Positions 5,738 to 14,878 of a stretch of 52,250 nt of DNA are shown piece by piece. Every line of letters starts with the position of its first letter. Positions within the stretch are counted from its first letter, which is position 1. Made by a program: the position numbers and the translations under genes. Under the pieces are notes generated by a model, which was not told the origin of the DNA, did no database searches, and saw nothing but the letters and a program-made list of their open reading frames with translations. The DNA is from an uncultured Bacteroidales bacterium (GTDB lineage Bacteria; Bacteroidota; Bacteroidia; Bacteroidales; Bacteroidaceae): NCBI GenBank assembly GCA_902789725.1, contig CADAPC010000029.1, forward strand, positions 1-52,250. The letters run 5' to 3'.

Positions 5738-8668
5738 ATGTCATCTCGGTACCTATTTTTCATCTTGAGTATATGGCTCAGTTGCCTTTTAGGTGACCTG
5801 AAAGCCGCAAATATACCATTTGCCAACGACGTGTTGTCACAATCGCCCGTTTCTTTCTCTTATTTAACTATAGATGAAGGACTTTCATCAAACACCGTTC
5901 GTGCCCTTATGCAAGACCGAAAGGGATTCGTGTGGATTGGAACCAGCCGCGGGTTGAACCGTTTTGACGGTCACAGAGTGGTGCGTCTGCACAAAACACG
6001 CTCGCTATCCATCACCGCGCTGGCTGAGGATGGCGACAACATCTGGGTGGGCACAGAGAATGGACTTTATTTGTACTACCAGCGCACGGACAGCATACGG
6101 AAATATGCGCTGCGCATAAAAGAAAAGGCTACAGAGCATGTCAATGTAGCCGACCTGAAGATGGATGCAGAGGGGAATTTATGGATAGCAACCATGGGGC
6201 AGGGCATTTTGCGCATCAACACCAAGAGCGGAGCGGTGAAAAGTGTCCCGACGCCCGACGATGCCCGTTCCTACGGATGCGTCTGCATCTCTCGGTTTGG
6301 GGAAGTGTTCGTGTCGGGCAACTGGGCGAAGCACAACCTTCTTCGCTACAACAAACCCAATGACAAGTTTGAAGAGATGCCCTTGCACTTTACCGACGGT
6401 GCTCAGCCCGTCATTGCGGGGCTTGCGATGACAGATGACCATCTTGGAGAAATATGGCTGGGCACATGGGACGGCTCGCTCATCAGTTTCAATCCTGATC
6501 TCGAAACGGCAAAGCTGGTACTGTCCCCCGCCGAATCGCAGATGCAGCATGTGCACAGTGTGCTGGAACTGTCGAGAGACTGCTTGCTTGTGGGCAGCGA
6601 CAAAGGGTTGGCGGTTGTGGATGTGAGGACCAAGCGGACGCGCCTTCACAACCGCAGTAGCTTCCACACAAGCGCCCTCAGCGACAATTTTGTATATCCC
6701 CTCATGAAAGACCGCGAGGGCGGCACATGGGTGGGCACCTACTACGGAGGTGTGAACTACACTCACCCGGTGTCGAGCAACTTCACCTCATACGTGCATT
6801 CCGAGTACGGCAACTCTGTGTCGGGCAACGTGGTGAATCACTTTTGTGAAGACCAGCAAAAGCGTCTATGGATAGCCAGCGACGATGGTGGGTTATGCTA
6901 TTACCACCCCCGGGAAAAGAGTTTCACGAAGGTGCCGCTTGCCAAAGAGGGAGCCGAGCACAATGTGCATGCGTTAGCGATGGACAACGGCCAACTCTAC
7001 GTGGGCACTTACTCCCAGGGTATAGACATAGTAGATGTGCGCACGATGAAGGTGACGCATGTTCCATCCTTCATCGATGACAAAGGGCAAACGATTGATG
7101 CCAGTTCCTACGCCATTTACTGCGACCGCCAGCACCGCATTTGGGTGGGCACCTTTGACGAGGTGGCCATTTTTCACCCCGACACCCACACCTTCAGCAA
7201 TGTGAAGAAGGTGGATGTGCCCGTGTTAGACATTCTGCAAGACCAGGAAGAGTGCGTGTGGGTGGCGACAGAAGGCAACGGCGTGTGGTCATGCAACAAA
7301 AATGGAGAATGGAAGCACTACCTTGATTTTCATCGTGATGAGATGGCCGAGGGAGCCTTAGTATCGGCCTACAGCCTTTACACCGACGACCGTGGAACGC
7401 TTTGGGTGGGACTTGCCAATGGTCTTTTCCGCTACAATCGCGATGCAGACCGCTTCGAGAAAGCCCCCCTGCTGCAGGAGAGTGTGAGTGTGTATGGCAT
7501 TGTCGCCGTAGATGGGGATTTGTGGATGACCACCTCAGCCGGAGTGCTCTGCTATTCGCCGACGAAGCGAGAGGTGAAGCAGATTTATAAAGGCGGAGGG
7601 AACATCGCCAGCACCGATTTCCTGCCCGATGCCATCTATCAGAGCCACAACGGAATCATCTACATGGGCACAACGAACGGATTCATCAATTTCCAGCCTC
7701 TGTTCATGAACCGGAACAGCGTGAAACCGCAGGTGGTGTTCACCAGTCTTGACATCTTCAACCGCCCCGTAGCAGTAGGGAGCGACATCCTGCCCAATCG
7801 CCTACCCTACCTTGACGAGTTGCACCTCAGTTACCGCGAGAGCGTGTTCCGCATCTCCTTCTCTGCCATGAGTTTCCTGCACCCTTCCGACATCCACTAC
7901 CGATACTATCTGGAAGGTTTTGATGAGGAATGGATTGACGCAGACAATCTGCAGAGTGTGACCTACACCAACATATCGCCCGGCACATACACATTGCATG
8001 TGCGTGCCAAAACTAACGACGGAATGGAGTCGGACGATGCCACATTGCGAATCATCATCACCCCGCCCTTCTACTGGAACACGCCTGCCAAGATTCTTTA
8101 CCTGCTGCTCATCGTGGCGTGCATCTTCTTCTATGTGCGGTATTTGCTGAAGAAGAACGAAAAGCGTCATGTAGCAGAGATTCAGGAGATCAACACGCAG
8201 AAGGAGCAGGAGATTCAGGAGATCAACACGCAGAAGGAGCAGGAGATTCAGGAGATTAACACGCAGAAGGAGCAGGAAATTCAAGAAATCAACACGCAGA
8301 AAGAGCAGGAGGTACACGATGCACGCATCAAATTCATGACCATCAACGACAAGGACCAAGCCTTCCTGGACAAAATGGAGCGCGTGATAGAGCAAAACTT
8401 CTCCAACCCCGACCTCACCGTGGATTATTTGGCTTCAGAGTTGAACGTATCGCGCTCCGGCCTGTTCGCGAAGATTAAAGCCTTGGCCGATGTGACACCC
8501 AACGAGATGATTCAGGTCATCCGTCTGAAGCATGCTGCTTCACTTTTGATAACGGGGACTTATCGTGTCAACGAGGTTTGCTACATGGTGGGGTTCTCCA
8601 GCCCATCTTATTTCGCCAAGTGCTTCCAGAAGCAGTACGGGTGCACACCTGCTAAGTATAAAGGGTGA
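5738..8668 (+). CDS. One-component transmembrane regulator: Reg_prop/Y_Y_Y sensor plus AraC HTH
   Basis: A 976-residue protein. A signal peptide (about residues 1-24, SSRYLFFILSIWLSCLLG) is followed by a periplasmic two-part beta-propeller with repeated G-x-(V/I)-W-(I/V)-G-T blades (for example DRKGFVWIGTSRGLNRFD) to about residue 680, and a Y_Y_Y domain (YRYYLEGFDEEW) near 730-780. One TM helix (ILYLLLIVACIFFYVRYLL) comes next, then a cytoplasmic linker of four EIQEINTQKEQ repeats, then an AraC double HTH at the C-terminus (DYLASELNVSRSGLFAKIKA, then YMVGFSSPSYFAKCF). The layout is that of a Bacteroidetes hybrid two-component regulator with the kinase and receiver removed and replaced by a coiled-coil linker. 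It probably senses a periplasmic ligand, often a glycan fragment in this family, and controls DNA directly from the membrane. The target is unknown; no SusC/D genes are nearby. Confidence 0.9.
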   Translation: MSSRYLFFILSIWLSCLLGDLKAANIPFANDVLSQSPVSFSYLTIDEGLSSNTVRALMQDRKGFVWIGTSRGLNRFDGHRVVRLHKTRSLSITALAEDGDNIWVGTENGLYLYYQRTDSIRKYALRIKEKATEHVNVADLKMDAEGNLWIATMGQGILRINTKSGAVKSVPTPDDARSYGCVCISRFGEVFVSGNWAKHNLLRYNKPNDKFEEMPLHFTDGAQPVIAGLAMTDDHLGEIWLGTWDGSLISFNPDLETAKLVLSPAESQMQHVHSVLELSRDCLLVGSDKGLAVVDVRTKRTRLHNRSSFHTSALSDNFVYPLMKDREGGTWVGTYYGGVNYTHPVSSNFTSYVHSEYGNSVSGNVVNHFCEDQQKRLWIASDDGGLCYYHPREKSFTKVPLAKEGAEHNVHALAMDNGQLYVGTYSQGIDIVDVRTMKVTHVPSFIDDKGQTIDASSYAIYCDRQHRIWVGTFDEVAIFHPDTHTFSNVKKVDVPVLDILQDQEECVWVATEGNGVWSCNKNGEWKHYLDFHRDEMAEGALVSAYSLYTDDRGTLWVGLANGLFRYNRDADRFEKAPLLQESVSVYGIVAVDGDLWMTTSAGVLCYSPTKREVKQIYKGGGNIASTDFLPDAIYQSHNGIIYMGTTNGFINFQPLFMNRNSVKPQVVFTSLDIFNRPVAVGSDILPNRLPYLDELHLSYRESVFRISFSAMSFLHPSDIHYRYYLEGFDEEWIDADNLQSVTYTNISPGTYTLHVRAKTNDGMESDDATLRIIITPPFYWNTPAKILYLLLIVACIFFYVRYLLKKNEKRHVAEIQEINTQKEQEIQEINTQKEQEIQEINTQKEQEIQEINTQKEQEVHDARIKFMTINDKDQAFLDKMERVIEQNFSNPDLTVDYLASELNVSRSGLFAKIKALADVTPNEMIQVIRLKHAASLLITGTYRVNEVCYMVGFSSPSYFAKCFQKQYGCTPAKYKG
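8177..8308 (+). repeat. Four tandem 33-bp repeats coding an 11-residue coiled-coil unit
   Basis: Units at 8177-8209, 8210-8242, 8243-8275 and 8276-8308 each encode EIQEINTQKEQ. The first three differ by one base; the fourth has several synonymous A/G changes. Eleven residues is a hendecad, three full turns of helix, so the array forms a rigid rod between the TM helix and the HTH domain of the regulator. Confidence 0.9.
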
Positions 8669-8707
8669 CTCGGCTCAAGGCGGGAGCCTCAACATGAGGC
8701 ACCACTT

Positions 8708-8792
8708 CACACAGCGGCTGAGGAGATTAGCACTCAACGGCAGCAAGTGTCACACAGCGGCTGGGCGGCGGTTAGCACTCTGCGGCGACAAG
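8708..8792. repeat. Imperfect 43-bp tandem duplication at a kinase gene end
   Basis: Two units (8708-8750 and 8751-8792) both begin CACACAGCGGCTG and contain TTAGCACTC and GGC-(A/G)-CAAGT. The second covers the last codons of the minus-strand kinase gene (KELVAAEC-stop). The first is a diverged copy beyond the stop and still encodes a similar ending. A small hairpin GCCTCA/TGAGGC (8686-8700) lies between the convergent genes. Confidence 0.6.
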
Positions 8793-11567
8793 TTCCTTCG
8801 CGGCCTGGTGCTCGGTGGGGGTGAGCCGGCGATCGCAGGGGAGCCAGAGCCAGAAGGTTGAGCCCTTTCCCAACCCTTCGCTCTCCACACCGATTTTTCC
8901 ATCCATTCTTTCAGCCAGCCCTTTGCAGATGTTCAAGCCCATGCCCGTGCCTTGGATAAATTCGTCGAGCTTGATGAAGCGGTCGAAGATGACCTCCTGC
9001 TTATCCTTCGGAATTCCGGCGCCAGTGTCTTCACAATAGACGTAAAGCCCATGCCGCTCGTAGCGGTAGCCCAACTTCACATAGCCCTGTTGGGTGAATT
9101 TCACTGCGTTTGTGACGAAGTTGGTGACGATTTGCTGCACGCGGCCGATGTCGAGCGTGGTAAAGAAGTGTTCGTAGGGATTCTCCTTCTTGAGTTCCAG
9201 GCCAGCCTGTGTGATTCGCTGCTGCAAGGTGAAGCAGATGTTGTCGAAAGCTCGCACGAAATCCACCTCCTCCGGCTTGATGTTGAGCGCGGTGGCAGAG
9301 GTGATGGCCGATGCCTCGAGGATGTCGTTGATGAGCCTCTGTAGCATATCGCAACTGTTATTGATGATGTCGATGAGTTCCTGCCTCTCCAGCGGGTCCT
9401 CGGTGGCCTTCAGCACCGTGGCAAAGCCAACGATAGCGTTCAGCGGCGTGCGGAGTTCGTGCGTCATGGAGGCGAGGAAGACACTCTTCAGGCGGATGCT
9501 GTCGTTAGCAATCTCCGTCGTTTCCTTCAGCCGCTGCTGGGTGGTGATGAGTTCGGTTAGCTCAATGGCAATGCCGGTGTAGCCGATGCCCTTCCCCTCG
9601 GCATTGCACTTTCTCTTCACCACGTAGCAGAACCATTGCGGCTCGTTTTTAGCAAAGGTGTGGGAGAGGTGGCGCACGCATGGCGTAGCCTCCTCGCCCT
9701 GCGCCCATCGATTCAGCACCTCCGGCCGTTCCTCCTCCACCACCATTTCAAGATAGCTGTCGAAACTGATGGAGAAGTCCGCCCTGCTCATCGAGTGGGA
9801 GAACGTCATCTGCCGTGCATCGAGGTCGCAGTCGAAGATGTAGATGCCACTATTCTTCAGCAGATGGTTCAGCCGCTGCTCGTGCCACTCGATGTCCTGC
9901 TCCGTGTCCTTCAGCCGATGCTGCTGCCGAGCCATATCGGCGTGGATGCTGTGCTCGCGGTTCAGGTCTTGTGCCACATGGATATACTGAGTCACCTCGC
10001 CCGCCTCGTTGCGGATGGGCGATACTTGGAGTTCGACGTAGTTCTTGATGCCCATCTCCGGATAGTCCATCACCTGACACACTTGCAGCCTGTGCCGACT
10101 GTCAGGTGGATAGGCATCGCGCAGCAGAGCGATGTCGAACATGTTCCTTGAGGTCCAGAAGCGTTCGTTGTCGGGGTTCTCGAACTTGCACAACTTCCTC
10201 ATACTCTTGTTCAGCGTCAGGAGCCAGCCGTTGCTCTTGTAGAAGGAGATGCCCGCTCCCACCATGTTGAAGAGGTTCTCGAACCTGCGCTGCAGATGCT
10301 CGTTCTGCTTTTCCTTCTCCATGTTGTGGGTGATGTCGTGAATGGCATTGACGACATACACAGGCTTCCCCTCGCTGTCCAGTTCCACAATAGCGTGGCC
10401 ATGGAATTTCAGCCACTGCGGAGCCTCCTCCGTGCCCGCGTTCCACCGCTTCTCCAGTTCAAACTTGCGTTCCCTGCCGCTGAGCAGGAGCTGCATCTTC
10501 TGCTGGAACTCCTCGCGCTCGTCGGGGTGGATGCGTTGGGCAAACACCTGCAGGGTCAATCCGGCGTCGGGCAGCAGATGTCCGTGGCGATTGGTCATCA
10601 AATTCCGGGCGATGTCGTACTGCATCACCAGGAAGTTTCCCATCTCCAGCGCCTTTCCCATCATCAGGTTGATGTCGGTAGAGGTGCGCTGGATGCGGCG
10701 CACATGCGCTTTTGCCAGACGAACGAACAGATAGATGATGAGGGCGAGCACCAGGATGCCCACGGTGATGTAGATAGCCACGGGCGAGGTGTCGTCCTTT
10801 CTCACCTCGGGATGGAACCAGCGGTCGTGCAGCTGCTCCACCTCACCATCCTGCTTCATGCGCGAGTAGAGGTCGTCAATCGCCTCTATGAGTTCCTTGT
10901 CCCGTCCGATGATGTGGATGTCGCCCACAGGGATGTTCACCTCGTGCAGACAGATGAGCTCCTGAATGTCGAGTTCCTTCAGCTTCCACTTCAGCGCCGC
11001 TTCGTTCCACACGAAGTACTTGTATTTGCCTTTCACGATGCCCCAGAGTGCCTCCTTGGGTGGCTGATAGTTCAGCTCCGCATGATTGGGGAACTCTTGC
11101 TTGAAGAACTCAGCCGCATACCCTCCGTGGTAGAACACCGTCTCCTGCGGGTCGGTCAGATTCTTCAGCGGCACAACGCCCTCCGAGTCGTTCCTCGTTG
11201 CCACGCTCACGCGGTAGTAGGCAATCGTGTTGCTGGAGCAAGCAAACTCGGCGGATTTGTACTTCCGCACATTGTCGAAGATGATGTCGGCCTTCCCCTC
11301 GCGGAAGAAGTCCATCGCCTTGCTCTCCTCCATCATCTGAAACTTGTAGGGGATGCCCATCTTGTCGAGCACAGCCGAGAGGACATCGACGTAGAACCCC
11401 GAGGGTTGCGCCTGGTCGTTGTAGAATTCGTAGGGCGGCTTGTCCCAGTCGCCCGTGATGATGAGCGGGCGGTCCTCCGTGTAGCGCGACTGTGCCCACA
11501 ACGTGTGCGCGCTGAGGAGCAAGAGGCAGCAGAAGATGAGCGAGCGTGTATGATTTGTCTTGTTCAT
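8772..11567 (-). CDS. Sensor histidine kinase with periplasmic solute-binding sensor
   Basis: A 931-residue protein from the ATG at 11567, chosen because it opens a signal peptide (SLIFCCLLLLSAHTLWA). Order: SBP_bac_3-like binding domain (about 30-265, GDWDKPPYEFYND), a TM helix (VAIYITVGILVLALIIYLFV), PAS-like sensor modules, a HisKA domain with an intact H-box (FLASMTHELRTPLNAIVGF) and HATPase_c with N-box TNAVKF, G1 CEDTGAGIP and G2 GTGMGLNICKGL. There is no receiver or HTH, so it must signal to a separate response regulator that is not in the window. It lies 95 bp after the stop of the related kinase gene upstream and is probably co-transcribed. SBP sensors bind amino acids or other small molecules; the ligand is unknown. 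Confidence 0.85.
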   Translation of the reverse strand: MNKTNHTRSLIFCCLLLLSAHTLWAQSRYTEDRPLIITGDWDKPPYEFYNDQAQPSGFYVDVLSAVLDKMGIPYKFQMMEESKAMDFFREGKADIIFDNVRKYKSAEFACSSNTIAYYRVSVATRNDSEGVVPLKNLTDPQETVFYHGGYAAEFFKQEFPNHAELNYQPPKEALWGIVKGKYKYFVWNEAALKWKLKELDIQELICLHEVNIPVGDIHIIGRDKELIEAIDDLYSRMKQDGEVEQLHDRWFHPEVRKDDTSPVAIYITVGILVLALIIYLFVRLAKAHVRRIQRTSTDINLMMGKALEMGNFLVMQYDIARNLMTNRHGHLLPDAGLTLQVFAQRIHPDEREEFQQKMQLLLSGRERKFELEKRWNAGTEEAPQWLKFHGHAIVELDSEGKPVYVVNAIHDITHNMEKEKQNEHLQRRFENLFNMVGAGISFYKSNGWLLTLNKSMRKLCKFENPDNERFWTSRNMFDIALLRDAYPPDSRHRLQVCQVMDYPEMGIKNYVELQVSPIRNEAGEVTQYIHVAQDLNREHSIHADMARQQHRLKDTEQDIEWHEQRLNHLLKNSGIYIFDCDLDARQMTFSHSMSRADFSISFDSYLEMVVEEERPEVLNRWAQGEEATPCVRHLSHTFAKNEPQWFCYVVKRKCNAEGKGIGYTGIAIELTELITTQQRLKETTEIANDSIRLKSVFLASMTHELRTPLNAIVGFATVLKATEDPLERQELIDIINNSCDMLQRLINDILEASAITSATALNIKPEEVDFVRAFDNICFTLQQRITQAGLELKKENPYEHFFTTLDIGRVQQIVTNFVTNAVKFTQQGYVKLGYRYERHGLYVYCEDTGAGIPKDKQEVIFDRFIKLDEFIQGTGMGLNICKGLAERMDGKIGVESEGLGKGSTFWLWLPCDRRLTPTEHQAAKELVAAEC

Positions 11568-11662
11568 GCTTTGATGAGTTGATTGAAAAACTGAAGAGAG
11601 TAACTGTTGCTGACCCGTGGCCGGGGAGGCGGAGCGAGCGGCTGATGCCACCAGCAGGAGGC

Positions 11663-14560
11663 TTATGCCATCTTCTTCCGCTTCATTGTGGTGGCTTGGC
11701 AGGGCAGAACAATCCACACCGTGGTGCCCAAGCCCTCCTCCGAGTTGATTTCCATGTGTCCGCCCATCTGCGCGAGGAGTTCTTTACAGATGGGTATGCC
11801 CAATCCGCTGCTGGAGCGCGCATCGATGGCGGTTTGTGCATTCAGCATGTCCAGTTCCGCCTGTGGTATTCCGTCGCCCGTGTCCTCGATGGAAATCATC
11901 AGCCTCCTGCCTATGTAGTCATAGCGTGCGCGGATGAATCCGTGGTGCGTGTGCTGTATGGCATTCTCCAGCACGCGCTCAATGACGTTGCCCACCTTCT
12001 GCGCATCGATGTTCACCACCAGCTGGTCGTACGGACTCTCTACCGCAAAGGTGATGCTCTCGTTGTTCAGTCGGCCCGCCACACAGTAGGTGGTGAACGT
12101 GTCCACAAAGTCGCAAGGCTGCTTCACCACCTCAATCATGTGCGCTTCCAGGCGCGAGAGGTAGAGGATGTTGTCGATGAGGTGGAGCAGATAAGTGGAG
12201 TTGCGCAAGATGACATCGCAGTTCGTGTCCGTCGAGTCCGCATCCAGGTTCGGGTTGAGCACATCAGCCGCCGCCACAATGGCGTCCATCGGTGTGTGTA
12301 TCTCCTGTACCATATTTCTGATGAAGCTCGTCTTCGTGTTCTCCACCTCCTGCACCTTCATCGCCTCGTGGAGGAGCTTAAAGTCAGTGGTCTTCTGCTC
12401 CGTAATGTCCTGGCACAGCCCGAAGTACTCTACCACCCCGCCCTCTTCGGCCCCTGCTTGGCCCTTTTGGTGGATGGGGATGAAGTGGAACAGGAAGTGG
12501 AGTGGGTACTGGCCGTGTAGCGAAAGGCACGAGCGAAGGTCGAATTGCATTTCCCGGTCCACGCCATTGTCCATGTCGTTGAGCACGTGCATGGCTTTGT
12601 TCTGCGCCGACTCATCCACCAGCGTCATGCACCGTGTCTGGGTGAGCGAATGCTGCAGCTCTCCGATGCCCTTGTAGATGCTGAGCGTGTGGGACTGGGG
12701 CGAATAGCTGAGCATGCGTATGTTTCCGTCGCGCAGAATGTCATTCATTCTGTGGAAGTACTTGCTGAGCGTGTCATCAGCTTGCCGCGCCAGCTGGGTG
12801 ATTTGGTGCAGACGCTCCATATCGTCATACTCCTGCGTCAGGTCGCAGCACACGGCCATGATTTCCTCCACGCCCCCCTCCGCGTCGCGGCTCACCTTCA
12901 GCTCCATGCCGCACACCAGCCTCGTCATGCGCCGGCAGGCCAGCACCTTGCGGTCCTCCAGCGGCAGGTGAGCAAAGTCGAACGTGTGGGTGCAGCGGTA
13001 GCCGTCCAGCTGCTCAGTCTCCAGGCCGTGGAGGTTGAGCAAATCCTGCCAGGAGACCTTCTCTGCCAGTATGATGTCGCGCTCGCATCCGAACATTTCG
13101 CACGCCTTCTCGTTGATGTCGGTCACCACTCCCTGGGCGGAGAAGAGGATGATGCCCTGCGTGGGGAGGTGGAAGAGGGTGGCGTAACGCTGCTTGGCCT
13201 CCTCGTCGGCCCGCTCTCGCCGGTGCATTTCCGTCACGTCGCGCTTGGTGCCCAAAATCACGGTGGGTTTGCCCTGCTTGTCGCGGTGCAGCACGGAGAG
13301 CACCACCACGAAGTCCCGCACATCCTTCGCCCCGTCCTCCACGTCGCGCGCCTTGATGCTGAGCTTCACCTCCGGCTCCTCGCGCCGCTCCTTGGCAGGG
13401 CGCTCGGTGGCAGCCAACTGGCGAATGGCCTGGATGAGGGCATTGAAATCCTCGGGCTGATAGCGGTGTGCGAACTCGTCCATGGTGTAGGTATAAGCCA
13501 CCTGCCCCTTCTCGTTGCGCCATTCAAACAGTTCCTCGCTCACCAGATAGGTCCACATTTTCACGCGGCTGGTTTCCAGTATGAGGGCGAGGCGCTTGTT
13601 CCGCCCTTCGTTACGCTCGGCCAGCCTGCCCGCCTGCAAGTTGTAGGCGACGGCATAGATGCCCAGTATGAGGGCAAAGAGCCCCGCCGCGGCCGCGAGC
13701 CACCACACCCATGAGGGGACGCCCGTCTCCTGCCGTTCCGGATAGAACCACTTGTTGCGCAGGTCCGTCAGGCGGTCGGAGGAATCGAGTGCGCTGTACA
13801 CACTGTCCAGTCGGCGCAGCAGGACAGGGTCGTTCGACATGAACTTGTACTCGCCGTGCGGCATGTTGATGGGTGTGAGCTGTATGTCATCGATATGATA
13901 CTTGTTGATGAGCCACTTCAGCGAGAGGGTGTTCCACACCACGGCCCCTTCGCCTTCGTTGCTCACCTTCTGCAGCGCCAGTTTCACCGCGCTGTAGGGT
14001 ATGGCATTATCGCCCCATCCGTAGTCTATCATCAGATGGTGGCACAGGCTGCTGTCATTCACGAACACGCGGTGGGTGCTGAGGTCCTTGAACGTGGCAA
14101 TTTCCACAGGTTTCTGCCGGGGGGATGCCACACTTTGGGTGAAGAGCGTGACGGTATTCTCGCTGTAGTGTCCGTAGGAGTCATGATAGCCGGCCGAAAG
14201 ACCGAGGATGAGGTCGCTTCGCCCGTCGCGCAGGTCCTCAAAGGCGTCCTGCTTTTCCTTCAGCTTCACCACGTAAGGGATGTTCAGCTCGTGCATGAGC
14301 AACTTGATCAGCTCCACATTGAAGCCGTCGGGCTCGCCATGCTCGTTGAGGAAGGAATAGGGCCAAAGATCCCACATGTCCTCATACACTAAGGGGGCGG
14401 CATCAGAGTAGATTCGTGCCCGCCTTGCCGTCGGGTGGCGCGCAGGCTGAGCCTCGCCCAGGGTGTCGCACTGCAGGGTGTCGGTGGGCAGGGCATGCGC
14501 CGGCAGCGTGAGGCAGGTGAGCAGGAAGAGGGTGAAGAGAAGATGATGTTTTTTCCTCAT
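11663..14560 (-). CDS. Sensor kinase with solute-binding sensor and degenerate H-box
   Basis: A 965-residue paralogue of the kinase downstream. It has a signal peptide (LLFTLFLLTCLTLPAHA), an SBP_bac_3-like domain (about 45-280, YEDMWDLWPYSFLNE), a TM helix (WVWWLAAAAGLFALILGIYAVAYN), two or more PAS-like modules and an HATPase_c domain with N-box ENAIQHT, G1 EDTGDGIP and G2 GLGIPICKELL. The dimerisation helix reads FIRNMVQEIHTPMDAIV. Aligned with the usual SHEIRTPLNAI, the phosphorylated His is Gln and the following Arg is His. ATP binding looks intact, but normal autophosphorylation is doubtful. It may act through heterodimers with its neighbour, use the shifted His, or be phosphatase-biased. 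A good TTG-N20-TACTTTTG promoter precedes it. Confidence 0.85.
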   Translation of the reverse strand: MRKKHHLLFTLFLLTCLTLPAHALPTDTLQCDTLGEAQPARHPTARRARIYSDAAPLVYEDMWDLWPYSFLNEHGEPDGFNVELIKLLMHELNIPYVVKLKEKQDAFEDLRDGRSDLILGLSAGYHDSYGHYSENTVTLFTQSVASPRQKPVEIATFKDLSTHRVFVNDSSLCHHLMIDYGWGDNAIPYSAVKLALQKVSNEGEGAVVWNTLSLKWLINKYHIDDIQLTPINMPHGEYKFMSNDPVLLRRLDSVYSALDSSDRLTDLRNKWFYPERQETGVPSWVWWLAAAAGLFALILGIYAVAYNLQAGRLAERNEGRNKRLALILETSRVKMWTYLVSEELFEWRNEKGQVAYTYTMDEFAHRYQPEDFNALIQAIRQLAATERPAKERREEPEVKLSIKARDVEDGAKDVRDFVVVLSVLHRDKQGKPTVILGTKRDVTEMHRRERADEEAKQRYATLFHLPTQGIILFSAQGVVTDINEKACEMFGCERDIILAEKVSWQDLLNLHGLETEQLDGYRCTHTFDFAHLPLEDRKVLACRRMTRLVCGMELKVSRDAEGGVEEIMAVCCDLTQEYDDMERLHQITQLARQADDTLSKYFHRMNDILRDGNIRMLSYSPQSHTLSIYKGIGELQHSLTQTRCMTLVDESAQNKAMHVLNDMDNGVDREMQFDLRSCLSLHGQYPLHFLFHFIPIHQKGQAGAEEGGVVEYFGLCQDITEQKTTDFKLLHEAMKVQEVENTKTSFIRNMVQEIHTPMDAIVAAADVLNPNLDADSTDTNCDVILRNSTYLLHLIDNILYLSRLEAHMIEVVKQPCDFVDTFTTYCVAGRLNNESITFAVESPYDQLVVNIDAQKVGNVIERVLENAIQHTHHGFIRARYDYIGRRLMISIEDTGDGIPQAELDMLNAQTAIDARSSSGLGIPICKELLAQMGGHMEINSEEGLGTTVWIVLPCQATTMKRKKMA

Positions 14561-14623
14561 AAATTAGCAGAGAATTATCAGAGTTGGGGGTGCAGACATG
14601 CACGTGCGCAGGCACTACAGGGG

Positions 14624-14654
14624 CAAAAGTAGTGTTTTCTTGCCAAACAGACAA
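14624..14654 (-). promoter_or_regulatory. Promoter of the two-kinase operon
   Basis: Minus strand TTG (14652-14654), 20 nt, TACTTTTG (14624-14631), 63 bp upstream of the ATG at 14560. Confidence 0.65.
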
Positions 14655-14816
14655 GGCATGAGGGGCAAAAACCGCAGGTGGAGGGTGAAAAAAGCACGGA
14701 GCGGGTGCCAAATCGGGCCTGCATGGTGGCAATGGGAGGCAGAAAGTTAAAAAAGCGAAAAGGCGGAGGAAAAGGATGTTGCAGGGGGAGCGTTCACATC
14801 TTTTGCGGGGAAATGT

Positions 14817-14847
14817 TTGGTTGAGTAAAGAATTTAGCGTACCTTTG
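14817..14847 (+). promoter_or_regulatory. Promoter of the M48-helicase operon
   Basis: TTG (14817-14819), 20 nt and TACCTTTG (14840-14847), 31 bp before the ATG at 14879. Confidence 0.75.
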
Positions 14848-14878
14848 TGGCAATAATCTCAACTCTAAACATAAAGAC

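Larger units (their letters stand above)
14561..14878. other. Intergenic region carrying divergent promoters
   Basis: About 318 bp between the kinase gene (minus) and the M48 gene (plus). It holds a promoter for each direction (14624-14654 minus; 14817-14847 plus) and a purine-rich stretch between them. I see no other gene. Confidence 0.5.

Noticed and set aside
10296..11582. Long plus-strand frame opposite the sensor kinase (also 12545-13714 and 22918-24519)
   Set aside because: Antisense shadows of high-GC genes; His/Val/Leu-rich translation with no domain, and no promoter.
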